A stretch of 64,000 bases of DNA from Oscillospiraceae bacterium (GTDB lineage Bacteria > Bacillota > Clostridia > Oscillospirales > Oscillospiraceae), in NCBI GenBank assembly GCA_009778485.1, contig WRJQ01000001.1:21116-85115 (forward strand), in the 5' to 3' direction. The translations under genes were made by a program, and so were the position numbers. The notes beneath the pieces are model-generated. The model did no database searches. It was not told where the DNA came from and was given only the letters and a program-made list of their open reading frames with translations. Every line of letters begins with the position of its first letter. Within the stretch, counting starts at the first letter, position 1. Of the stretch, positions 23,501 to 31,800 are shown in pieces.

Positions 23501-25980
23501 GCGGAAGGCTTCCGGCCGGCCTTTGGCTGAACAGCAGGACCGGAGTTATTACGGGCACGCCGGTAAGCCTCGGAACCAGCGATTTTACGCTCAGGGCGAC
23601 GAGCTCCGCCGGATACGGCACTATGAGCTTCACGATCGACATCTGCGCGCCGCCTGCAGGGAAAATACGGATCGACGGAACGGACTTGACATTCGATGGC
23701 CGCAGCAGAAACCGCAGGGCTGCCGCCGGCAAGCATCTGTTCAGGAACGGGCAGCAGGTCTCGGTCGCCGATGTCGAAGGTTGGCGCGGCGAAGAAGTCA
23801 AGGTCGAGTATCACGTGAGCGGCTCGCCGATTGACGCCGGTTCGCATGACGAATGGCGCATTTATAACGGGCCTGTCACTCTTGGGCATGACAGCGCGAA
23901 CTATGTATACATCAAACTGACAGGCGCGCGCTCTGGATTGACTTCGTATATCTTCGCGGATAACCTCGTATGCTACGGGGAGGTCTCGCTGCTCACTCCT
24001 TTCGTATACCACACAAAGTTCAGCGGGGACAAGACAGCCCTCGTCCTGCCGGGCGGCAACATGATTGTAGGCGCGAAGAACGGCGCAAGGCCAATGGCGG
24101 CAGGGGTGGACTACTGCGTCGAGTACCCGGAACCCGGGTCGCAAGAGGGTTTCGGCGAAGCTTCGGCCATCGTCATCAGCGGGGCATACCTCGACGAGTT
24201 GCCTGCCGGGAACCACACCCTGACATTCGAGTACGCGCCGCCCGGGTTCAGCGGGCAAGGAGCCGGGGGAGCCGGCGGCTTGCCTGCGTTCGAGCTATAT
24301 CTGGTGGTGAGCAAAGCGGCTTCGCTCGTAGTACTAAAAGCAGATACAGAAGATGAAAAAACAACCCTGGCGGCTGAAGCGTACGGCGGCGGCCTGCTGC
24401 CTACCGGGACTGTTGAGTTTTTCGACGGGGAGGTATCACTCGGAGCCTCGCCTCTGTCGGCCGGGACAGCGGCCATTGCTGCGAACCTCGAACCCGGCAG
24501 CCACGATTTAAAGCTTGTTTACTCGGGAGACTCGCACTACGCGGCTTATGAGGACTCAATCCCGGGCTACGACACGGCCGTGGTAAACGCGCGCGCGCCG
24601 TTCATCCCGGAGCAGCCCTCCGGAGGAGCCGCTGCATATAACGAACCGCACATACTGGCTGCCGGCGCGATTTCGCCCGACGGCGGAACGCTGACGTACC
24701 AATGGTACAAAAACAGCTTGATCGTTTACGGAGCGACACAAGCGCAGTACGAGCCGGATGTAACAGAGCTTGGCAGCGCCACATATCACGTCGTCGTGAC
24801 GAACGTTCTTGACGACAACGGCGACGGAGGAAAAAAGACGGCGTCGTCAGAGAGCTGTAGGGTTGCGCTCGACGTCCGCTATGAGGCTCTTGGCGGCAGC
24901 ATTGAGGTTTCCGGTGACTGCAGCGTCGGCAGCCTTCTGCGGGTTGATACAAGCCGGGTGACCGGCGGAAAAGAGCCTCTCACATATCAATGGCAAGCCG
25001 GGGGAGAGGACGTCGCCGGAGCGAACGACGAGTTATACCTGCTCAGGAAAGAGGACGCCGGAAAAACCATTTCGTGCACAGTCGCGCGGCCGGATGCAGC
25101 CGGGGAGCTCGTTGCGGTTATGCCGCGCCCGGTGGGCTACGTAATACGGGTTGTGACAGTTGGCAACCTTCCCGGCGAAACGACCCGAGGGCCTTTCGCT
25201 CTCACAGACTCCCTGCATGGGGAAGAGGCGCTCTTCTCCTACGGACTGTACGACCGGAGCGGCACGGAAATATTCGATAACAATATGATACATTTTACCG
25301 GCGCCTCCGGGCTTATTCCGACCGGCCAAATCGGGGGAGGGTTGTTCAGGTACACGATCAACTCTGAGGACGTTGTGGATGGCGTAATCACGATAACCGC
25401 GACGTATGTCCATACGAATCTGCAGACGCGCACCCTCGCTTTCCCGGATGGTAATAGGATCCTGGAGTACGACCCGGAAACTACCATAAGTTCCGAGGCT
25501 GAAATCTCGGCCGGCAGCGGCGAGATCGAGTATGCGAGCAGCAATGAAAACGTCGCCGTTATCGACGGCGACGGCAATGTGACGCTTACAGGTTCGGGAA
25601 CGGCTACGATAACGGCTGTAATCGGTGAGGATGAGGAGTACGCAGGGGCGACGGCAAGCTACGTGCTTCATGTAATAAAAGCGCCTCAAGATGCGCCCCC
25701 GGGCGTCAGCGGGACAAACGCTTCATATTGGGGTAACGACGGTTTGCTGAGCGGCGTGACCGCCGCCATGGAGTACAAGGGGGAAATGGACGCGAAATAC
25801 ATGCCCGTAACCGGGGCTGCGGTCACGGGCTTATCGCCGGGTTATTACCGGGTTCGTTACGCCGCAGACGCGAATCACTTTGCCGGCGCAGACGTGGAGA
25901 TACTGATTAAAGCGTACGGGAAACAGGAGCCCGGCAGCGCGGAAGGCGCAATCGGCGGGACAAGTTATATAAGGAATTAA
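20524..25980 (+). CDS. Large secreted glycine-rich / Ig-like domain protein
   Basis: An 1818-residue exported protein. A signal peptide is clear at MKKVRRLLAFALAF through ARARA, with cleavage near residue 47. The ATG at 20524 is coupled to the proA stop; a second in-frame ATG at 20572 starts exactly at the signal peptide and may be the real one. Residues 60-520 and 640-820 hold about nine repeats of the type GAGIGGGG with interleaved VTISGG-like strands, as in beta-helix carbohydrate-binding proteins. Then come an Ig-like domain at about 962-1020 (LPAGLWLNSRTGVITGTP), a Big_3-like domain at 1262-1340, two Ig-like units with LTYQW near 1380 and 1485, and a Big_2-like unit near 1655-1719. There is no LPXTG, transmembrane or S-layer anchor at the C-terminus (GGTSYIRN). 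It is probably an extracellular adhesin or polysaccharide binder; the function is not established. Confidence 0.8.
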   Translation: MRINKTSVPVPGFGAAMKKVRRLLAFALAFSVVLALLPGIAPRARAAGPQEEPVEIILRDGAAMSGTSGPGWVSPGEYMGSDDIHPLIINDNGSYHIKGARGATYRDIFISVESGLTNVNITLENVSIDVTEYCARAGGWQSVSALDIAGSRVNLELIGSNSLKNSGSMACVHVPAGAYLDIGGEGSLDAANISAASYLYANPDGQSSITPGGAGIGGSANPGADGENAGYISINSGTIKATGSINGGAGIGGGGAAVYPAAKAACSGGDSGTVVIDGGYIIAAGGLCAAGIGGGGVCGAAGAAARPDAGNGGNGGSVTVSGGTVNATGGLCGAGIGGGGSQYAHVDSEQNAGGYGGRGAKVTIAAGLVTATGQSGGAGIGGGAGIEGGSGNAVTISGGAVKSTSGGSYGAGIGGGGSFGYYNGLKARGSTGPALARGGEGGDGGRIIISGGDVEAQGGGQGSEIKSAAIGGGGGDSWSCSGGDGGYIRIYGEGTRLNLPGEGSPVGNARYPRGRYLCDVFVAILRENICPGFGTTLKLKAAIETGDAVVFGDFVVLSGLPDEYCDRATLAVFRESASAAGALSDRFSLALSKRGLAQSFSLGQAGICEHEFLNDSGFSVATAEEGWTYTGQTLSIEQSGEYIIRMSDVGASTLHNIKVSPGVTADITLDSISANCAKRGACAFDMTGAKVNLTLIGDSVLISGGDNAGLQAPSGSVLRIEGEGSIAAYGSGGNAGIGGGDSGSIYIAGGTVIAEGSAGPLGAGAGIGGGAGGSGGRILIFGENTSVTANGSGSARDIGAGENCPDTSRDRIFAAVPQGNLRNYTGEIGNPVSISTDPKTRDDVTVYTFSGPICLSPFWGAPVFAFLVYMPDGEAEGGFAEPVCFSLDGYESVYKSPYELMAPDAAVNLYGQDLLQNGADYLDENDRELTQEGTNYLDENGNQYNESSASVDHSRQMQPEIATRSLPPGGLGEVYSQTLETAGGERVTWRIDRGRLPAGLWLNSRTGVITGTPVSLGTSDFTLRATSSAGYGTMSFTIDICAPPAGKIRIDGTDLTFDGRSRNRRAAAGKHLFRNGQQVSVADVEGWRGEEVKVEYHVSGSPIDAGSHDEWRIYNGPVTLGHDSANYVYIKLTGARSGLTSYIFADNLVCYGEVSLLTPFVYHTKFSGDKTALVLPGGNMIVGAKNGARPMAAGVDYCVEYPEPGSQEGFGEASAIVISGAYLDELPAGNHTLTFEYAPPGFSGQGAGGAGGLPAFELYLVVSKAASLVVLKADTEDEKTTLAAEAYGGGLLPTGTVEFFDGEVSLGASPLSAGTAAIAANLEPGSHDLKLVYSGDSHYAAYEDSIPGYDTAVVNARAPFIPEQPSGGAAAYNEPHILAAGAISPDGGTLTYQWYKNSLIVYGATQAQYEPDVTELGSATYHVVVTNVLDDNGDGGKKTASSESCRVALDVRYEALGGSIEVSGDCSVGSLLRVDTSRVTGGKEPLTYQWQAGGEDVAGANDELYLLRKEDAGKTISCTVARPDAAGELVAVMPRPVGYVIRVVTVGNLPGETTRGPFALTDSLHGEEALFSYGLYDRSGTEIFDNNMIHFTGASGLIPTGQIGGGLFRYTINSEDVVDGVITITATYVHTNLQTRTLAFPDGNRILEYDPETTISSEAEISAGSGEIEYASSNENVAVIDGDGNVTLTGSGTATITAVIGEDEEYAGATASYVLHVIKAPQDAPPGVSGTNASYWGNDGLLSGVTAAMEYKGEMDAKYMPVTGAAVTGLSPGYYRVRYAADANHFAGADVEILIKAYGKQEPGSAEGAIGGTSYIRN

Positions 25981-26891
25981 GTAGTATATATTGAGTAGAA
26001 GATTTTAAAAGTTCTCTCCATTCCCTCGGCGAACGGAGTATAGTTGAAGTCGAACGTGCGCGATATCAAACTTCCGTCGTAGAGGGTGTTCTCCGTCAGC
26101 GGGAACGGGAGCTGTATATTCTCCTTTTCGACCTGAGCGACCGTCACTTCCCGCGTTTCGAAAGGACCGTTGTTAAAGCGCTCGAAGTCAGCGATGAGCC
26201 GCGTATATGTGATGGCTTCTTCACCGGCAAGGTTGAAAGTCGCGCCGTACGCTTTTTTTTCGCCGATTATCCTCATCAGCGCTTCCGCGACGTCGAGAAC
26301 ATAAACGAAATTAAAGCGCGCTTCCGCTCCGATTGGTACGGGAACCGCGTATTTTTTTGCGATCATTTCGATGAAGAAAGACTCGCGCGGTGCGTAGTTG
26401 AACGGGCCGTAAATAAAGGCGGGGCGCAGTATCGTATACTTGATCCCGGCGCTGTCGCAGGCTGCTGCCAGTTCGCGCTCCAGTTCAATCTTTTTTGCCA
26501 CGTAGTCAAGCGCAGGCGTGTTTTCGGCATTGCTTACGTCTGCGATTGGCGAGTTTTCGTCCAGAAATGTCTCGGACGGCGCGTAGACGCTTGCCGTGCT
26601 AAAGAGTATATATTGCTTAACCCTGCCGCCCAGCGCGTCTATCACAGACTTGACGTCTCCCGGGTCGTATGCGCAAAAGTCGACCAGCGCGTCGTAGGTC
26701 ACGTCAGGTATGAGCCTCGCCATCATCCGCGGGCTGTGGCGGTTGCATTTATACTGCGTTACGCGCTCGAGTTCCATAGGGAAGTTTCCCCTGTTTACAA
26801 CGTGCAGGTTAAACGCTCCGCTTTTTGACGCCTGGATAGAAAACACACGGCCTGTGAATAGGCTCCCGCCTATGGCTATTACATTTTTCAT
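25977..26891 (-). CDS. NAD-dependent epimerase/dehydratase family protein
   Basis: A 304-residue short-chain dehydrogenase of the extended (epimerase) type. The N-terminus MKNVIAIGGSLFTGRV carries the dinucleotide-binding glycines, the catalytic pair appears as YVAKK, and LRPAFIYGPFNYAPRESF follows as in sugar epimerases. The substrate is unknown; a nucleotide sugar or other small molecule is likely. The ATG at 26891 has AGGA about 12 nt upstream. It is the last of three minus-strand genes after a TPR protein and a DUF4125 protein, separated from the TPR gene by 76 nt with a heptanucleotide repeat. Its 3' end overlaps the convergent secreted-protein gene by 4 nt. Confidence 0.85.
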   Translation of the reverse strand: MKNVIAIGGSLFTGRVFSIQASKSGAFNLHVVNRGNFPMELERVTQYKCNRHSPRMMARLIPDVTYDALVDFCAYDPGDVKSVIDALGGRVKQYILFSTASVYAPSETFLDENSPIADVSNAENTPALDYVAKKIELERELAAACDSAGIKYTILRPAFIYGPFNYAPRESFFIEMIAKKYAVPVPIGAEARFNFVYVLDVAEALMRIIGEKKAYGATFNLAGEEAITYTRLIADFERFNNGPFETREVTVAQVEKENIQLPFPLTENTLYDGSLISRTFDFNYTPFAEGMERTFKIFYSIYTT

Positions 26892-26914
26892 CGTGTTGAC
26901 CAATCCTGTTTTAG

Positions 26915-26942
26915 TTAGTAGTTAGTAGTTAGTAGTTAGTAG
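26915..26942. repeat. Four tandem copies of TTAGTAG
   Basis: Four exact 7-bp units lie upstream of the epimerase gene, about 25 nt from its start. The unit length is not a multiple of three, but the repeat is non-coding, so copy-number change would alter the spacing of the leader. Confidence 0.9.
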
Positions 26943-26967
26943 TTTGCGGAGGTTTTGTCCAAGGCTC

Positions 26968-27873
26968 CTAGACTTCAGACTGCATTGCCAGCAGCTTTTT
27001 CTTTGCGTTGAGAGCGGTGTCATGATTCTTGCCGAGCAACCTTTCGTAAATGCGCGTTGCCTCAGCCATTTCCTTCACAGCGGAAGCCGTATCGCCCAAA
27101 AGCTGGTACACTTCCGCAATGTTGCTCTTGCAAGCTGCGTACTCTATGTTCTCACCGAAAAAATGCCGGGTCAGTTCGGTGGCTTGCTTGAAGCCCTCCA
27201 GAGCCTCGCGATGCTCGCCGGCGCGGGCCCGTATCACGGCTTTCGTCGTGAGCGCGGCAGCGTGGTGCACGTCGGGGGAGGGCATTGCGTCATAGATGCT
27301 CAAAGATTCGTTTATGCACTCGTCTGCCTTTGCCGCATCCCCGAGGCTTATATGTATTGCGGCGAGATTGCTGAGCGAGGTGGCGATCTCGTGCTCGTTT
27401 GAGTCGCCGGTACGCATCCTTTCAAGCGCTGCTTCCGCGAGAGTCAGCGCTTTGCTGTGTTCGCCTTTTTCCTGGTATGCAAGGGCTGTGTTATTGAGGA
27501 CGCTGGTATAGGCGTAGCTGTCAGATGCTCCGGCTGCTTCGAGTTTGTCAATCGCGTCGAGGAACAAAGCAAGAGCTTTATCCGCTTCTCCTTTAATGCG
27601 GTAGAGGCCGGCGAGGTTCAGCAGCACGGTGGCGTATTGGGGTGAAGCTCCCATCCCTGAACTCTCGAAGAGGTTCATTGACCGCACAAAGGCGTCCTCC
27701 GATTCATCATAGCGGCTTACGCCTCTGTAGAATGCTGCCAGTTCATTGAGCAGCCCGGCGCTCCGGACTGTGCCTTCCCCGGCGTCCATGATCCCGCTGA
27801 GGATGAACTCCTCGACCGCCTTGAGGTCGCCGGCGTTATACAGCTCGTCCAGTTTTTCGTAGAATTGTTCCAT
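26968..27873 (-). CDS. Tetratricopeptide-repeat protein
   Basis: A 301-residue cytoplasmic protein made almost entirely of TPR helices. At least five 42-residue kinesin-light-chain-like units are visible, for example LLNLAGLYRIKGEADKALAL, VLNNTALAYQEKGEHSKALT, LSNLAAIHISLGDAAKADEC and CKSNIAEVYQLLGDTASAVK. There is no catalytic motif, so it is a protein-binding scaffold. The ATG at 27873 follows a GAGG SD, 16 nt after the DUF4125 gene; they are surely one transcript. An in-frame extension to 27981 overlaps the upstream gene and is rejected. DUF4125 and TPR genes are found side by side in other Firmicutes as far as I recall, but no function is known. Confidence 0.85.
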   Translation of the reverse strand: MEQFYEKLDELYNAGDLKAVEEFILSGIMDAGEGTVRSAGLLNELAAFYRGVSRYDESEDAFVRSMNLFESSGMGASPQYATVLLNLAGLYRIKGEADKALALFLDAIDKLEAAGASDSYAYTSVLNNTALAYQEKGEHSKALTLAEAALERMRTGDSNEHEIATSLSNLAAIHISLGDAAKADECINESLSIYDAMPSPDVHHAAALTTKAVIRARAGEHREALEGFKQATELTRHFFGENIEYAACKSNIAEVYQLLGDTASAVKEMAEATRIYERLLGKNHDTALNAKKKLLAMQSEV

Positions 27874-27889
27874 GTCACTACCTCTTGAG

Positions 27890-28540
27890 TCATTGTGGGC
27901 CTGCCCCGCCTTCGTGCTCCTCTTCGAGTGCGCGCGTAGTCTCTTCCGCCGACTCCAGTGAGTCGTAACCGTAAAAACCAACGGTGTTCTCCAGTATAAT
28001 GCGCGCGAGCGGCATGCCTGCCTTTTCGAGCGCGAGGGCGTGCGCTTTCAGTTCGCGCAGCGTGTTTTCAGAAAAAGTCAGGAGTTCGCCGTGCTGGTAA
28101 GTCTCGACCGAGGTACCTATGCTGTCCTGCGAGGAGTACAAAGGCCGCCCCTGCCCCGCAACATGCGGGTAGCTCTCGAAGAGCTCGCGTGTCTGCTCGA
28201 GGAGAAGATCCGACAGCTCCGCAGCAAGTTTGCGAGCTTCCTCAGTAGGGGCGGGGATAGCGCTGATGAGCGCTTTATATACAGTAGGCTCGGTGGAGCT
28301 CATCATGTGGATGTATTTTTCCGCAAGAAGGTTTCGTCCGCTTGCCTGTGCCAGTTCAAGATCGCTGAGATACGACCGGGCAGCATCGCGCGACCACGCG
28401 CTGAACTGCGCTTTGCGCATGCCTGTGAATGTCGGCTTGTCCTCCTGGCAGCTCGCCAGCGCGGCGCCTTCGTTCACACTGACGAACATCTCCCATTCGA
28501 TTGCGATTATCTTTTCTATAACTCCGGCGTCATTGTTCAC
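27890..28540 (-). CDS. DUF4125 family protein
   Basis: A 216-residue cytoplasmic protein of the DUF4125 type. Recognisable stretches are IIAIEWEMFVSVNE, ASCQEDKPTFTGMRKAQF, SGRNLLAEKYIHMM and STEPTVYKALISAIPAPTEE; the C-terminal half is helical. The function is unknown. The start is set at the GTG at 28540. An upstream in-frame ATG (28594) lies only 2 nt after the promoter -10 box, so transcription would begin at or inside it. A GGGTGG-like SD lies before the GTG. It heads the group DUF4125-TPR-epimerase, divergent from the giant adhesin. Confidence 0.78.
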   Translation of the reverse strand: MNNDAGVIEKIIAIEWEMFVSVNEGAALASCQEDKPTFTGMRKAQFSAWSRDAARSYLSDLELAQASGRNLLAEKYIHMMSSTEPTVYKALISAIPAPTEEARKLAAELSDLLLEQTRELFESYPHVAGQGRPLYSSQDSIGTSVETYQHGELLTFSENTLRELKAHALALEKAGMPLARIILENTVGFYGYDSLESAEETTRALEEEHEGGAGPQ

Positions 28541-28596
28541 TATGCCACCCGATCTTTCTGTGCATATCGTGTCTGTTCGGTTACTGCGTTTCATAC

Positions 28597-28625
28597 ATTA
28601 TAGACCGCTGAGCCCATTGTTTCAA
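28597..28625 (-). promoter_or_regulatory. Promoter of the DUF4125-TPR-epimerase group
   Basis: On the minus strand: -35 TTGAAA (28625-28620), 17-nt spacer, consensus -10 TATAAT (28602-28597). The transcript would start near 28590, which rules out the upstream ATG of DUF4125 unless leaderless. Confidence 0.85.
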
Positions 28626-28650
28626 GAGGCAAATTTCCGGTAACTGTACA

Positions 28651-28673
28651 GGATATTATTACTGGATATTATT
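28651..28673. promoter_or_regulatory. Tandem GGATATTATT sites in the divergent promoter region
   Basis: GGATATTATT occurs at 28651-28660 and 28664-28673, spaced 13 bp start to start. It sits between the two divergent promoters, 26 bp from each -35. This is a plausible operator for a shared regulator, inferred from position only. Confidence 0.5.
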
Positions 28674-28698
28674 GCGTACTAAAATGATGAAAAAATCG

Positions 28699-28727
28699 TT
28701 GACATTTTGTGCAATTTGGTGTAAGCT
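28699..28727 (+). promoter_or_regulatory. Adhesin promoter
   Basis: -35 TTGACA (28699-28704), 17-nt spacer, -10 TAAGCT (28722-28727). It gives a leader of about 90 nt with a direct repeat AACAGATTA (28771-28779, 28800-28808) before the SD AAGGAG. Confidence 0.7.
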
Positions 28728-28822
28728 TGGAAATGATACGTTCTGTTTCGCGACCGAACGAGCATCACCAAACAGATTAGCAGGACCGATAAACACACGA
28801 ACAGATTATAAGGAGAGTTGAA

Positions 28823-31800
28823 ATGAGTAGGTTTAGTGCGCACAAAAAGGCATCGGGCACGATAGCCCTGGCGCTGGCAGCCGTGATGGTTTTCACATGC
28901 TTTTGCGTAATACCGGCGCGTGTGAACGCAACCACGGAGAATGGGGACGCCGCGGACGTCAACGCTTATGAAGCGGTGATGGACGCGGTTTTGGACGTTG
29001 AGGAGTTATCGGAGTTCCTTGATGTCGGAGCAGCTGAGACTGCGGACATGGAGGACATGTCGGGCTTGGCTGCGGAACCTGTGCAGCGTTCGCCGGAACG
29101 TGATTCGCAGGCGAATGACGATTTGGAGAGTTCCGCGTACGGTCAAACCGGAGTCGCCAACGACATTCAACCGTCCAGGCCGGACTACGCTTACGTTGGA
29201 TTCGAGGACCCGGTAGCAATCCGTGACGAGAAATCCGGGGAGGAACAGGTTGCGCCTCTGCGGGGGGCGGAAGCGCGAATGGCCTCCGCTGCCCTGTCCG
29301 GAGACCCGACGGAGCCGATTCCGGACGGCCTTGACTATTACATAGCGGAGCGCGACACCAACTATAGGATAGTCCTCGGCAAGCCTCCCAATGTGCAGAT
29401 GTTCACCTATTGCCTCGACTTCTCGCGTGAGTTTTCAGACGACGCAAACTACTTCCTGAAACCCAACGGCGACGTGACGTATGACGAGGTTCTGTTTATT
29501 CTCAATAACTCGTTCCCGGTTTTGAGCGTCGAACAAGTAAAGCTGCTATGGGGGCTTACAGGAGCTTTAGACGACGTTCAGGCTTACTTCGCGACGCAGT
29601 ATGCGATCTGGAACTTCACCAACGTTGATAAACTTGGAGCAATTGAGACTATCGTAGAAAACGGCTCGGGAAGCGCCAACCAGTATCCGGAGCTATATGG
29701 TGCCGGCAAAGACTTGTACGATAAACTTCTTGTGGCCGCAAAAGCCACCGCAACGGGCGGATACCTCGCGTCTGCGGACAGGTTTGAGATCGAGCTCGTA
29801 CCGCCTGAGAGCAGTGACCCGAAAGAACTGGCAAGCCAGCATTATCTGTATGGCCCGTATATGGTAAACTCAAACGTAAACGGCAGCGCCCCTGTATACA
29901 GCAAATTGGCCGTGCGGATAAGCCTACTGGATTCACATCCTATTACTGACAGCGGACCGCTCAACTTTGAGGTATGCTACGATGAAGACACTCCTATCAG
30001 CAAACAAGGGACGTCACCGGACGAGTACTGGCTTGTAGACCTTGACAAGGAGTTTTACATTCAGACCAGCACCGCCTTCCTCGGTGGATTCGAGTTTGAG
30101 TGCACGCTACTCCTAGGCGGCGTAGCATACACAGAAACCAACGCTTTTGACTACCTGACAAGCGCGAAGTACCTCTACCACCCGACCACAGACTACTTTG
30201 AACACCAGGAGATCCTCTATTACGGTCACGACAAGGGTGCTGCCCCCGGGACTCTCGGCCCTGAGTTCAACAGCAACTTAGATCCCGCCCGCGAGAAAGT
30301 AACTATAAATAAAGTCGTTGATTCGGACAGCGATCCGATAAGCGGGCCGTTTGACCTCGCGCTGTACATATACGACAGCAGCGGTAACTTGGTTGCTACC
30401 GATAAGACGAAGAACGTATCGGACGCAGGATCTGTCGAGTTTGACTTGTCTCACTACATTGGGAAGGGATACAGCGCAGTTATTATTGAAGAGTGGCCGA
30501 ACTACACCGACAAGTTCGAAGACTCCATGTACAATACTCAATCTACAGAAATAACGAGCAGCCTGCAGACACGGCACTACGTGCTGCCGAACTACGATAG
30601 TTCGAGCAATGTGACATCCAAGCCAACGGCGGCGGGTGCTGAGTATTATGTCGGAGTCAGTTTTAACATCGACGAAATGGGTACTGCTTTCTCAATCGCC
30701 TTCACGAACAAGAGAACTGTGGAAAACCCGCTCGACCGGTACAACGGCGTAATCAAACTGACAAAAGAACTCGTGACCTGGAAGACGGGCAGCGACAAGC
30801 TCACGGAGGTACGCTTCCTGCTCTACAGCGAAAAAGGCGGAGTCGTTGCAACGTATGAACCTTTCTACGTCACAGTCGGAGCGGAAGGGGAAGTCAACCT
30901 TTCCGCAAAAATACTCGAGCTCTTTGAAGGCAGGGAAAACGAACTCGAGGGAGTCACGTTCACGATTATTGAGGACTTCCCGAAAATAGTGCCGGATGAC
31001 AGCAACGGTGGACATGAAGCGCATACAAAGCTTATTGTTGACGGAGTTCTCGCTGATGAGATCAACCCCGGCGGCTACAGCATCGTCACAGGCGCGGGCA
31101 CACCAGGCGTTTACGGGAACTCGTCATTTCTCTACCCCGGATATAGCTTTACCCTGGCAGCTAACAGAACTGTCACATTCAAGAACTACGAAGAGTCAGC
31201 GGTTCCAATGACTCTGAACATTTCGAAAACGTTTGCGACCAGCGGCGGCGATGGTAGTTTGGCCGGCGAAACCGAGTTCGAGTTCGACCTCTACGAGGTC
31301 ACGTACTCCGCGACAGGCGGCGCGCCCTCGTATGCATTTGTCGATACGTTCAAGCTCAAGAGTTTAGAATCCAAAGACATCGTCGCGCTGCTCGAAGCGA
31401 CCGACGCCTACAAGGAAGGCGCCTATTTTGGAAAAAGCTTCGCGGTCATTGAGACGAACTTCCCGTTGATTACGGACTTCTACGCAGACTTGACCCACAC
31501 TACGACCATAGGGCAGTCTATTGCCGGGACGGCGACAGAGTACTACTATAACATGAGCGGCACAGCCCCGCTGCGGACGACGATGGCGGACGGGGTTTGC
31601 AAGGGCATCGAGTTCTCGCTGCACGTCGGCCAGATTTCGCCCATCACTTTGACTTTCGCGAACGTCGAAGCCGGGCAGACCGAACCAGATATCAAGCTAC
31701 AGAAAATTAAAACAGTCGATGTGAGTGAGACCATTTTCAACTTCCATCTCTACGAAGTCGTTGACGGTGCGTACACATATAAAGCCACGATACCGGTCAC

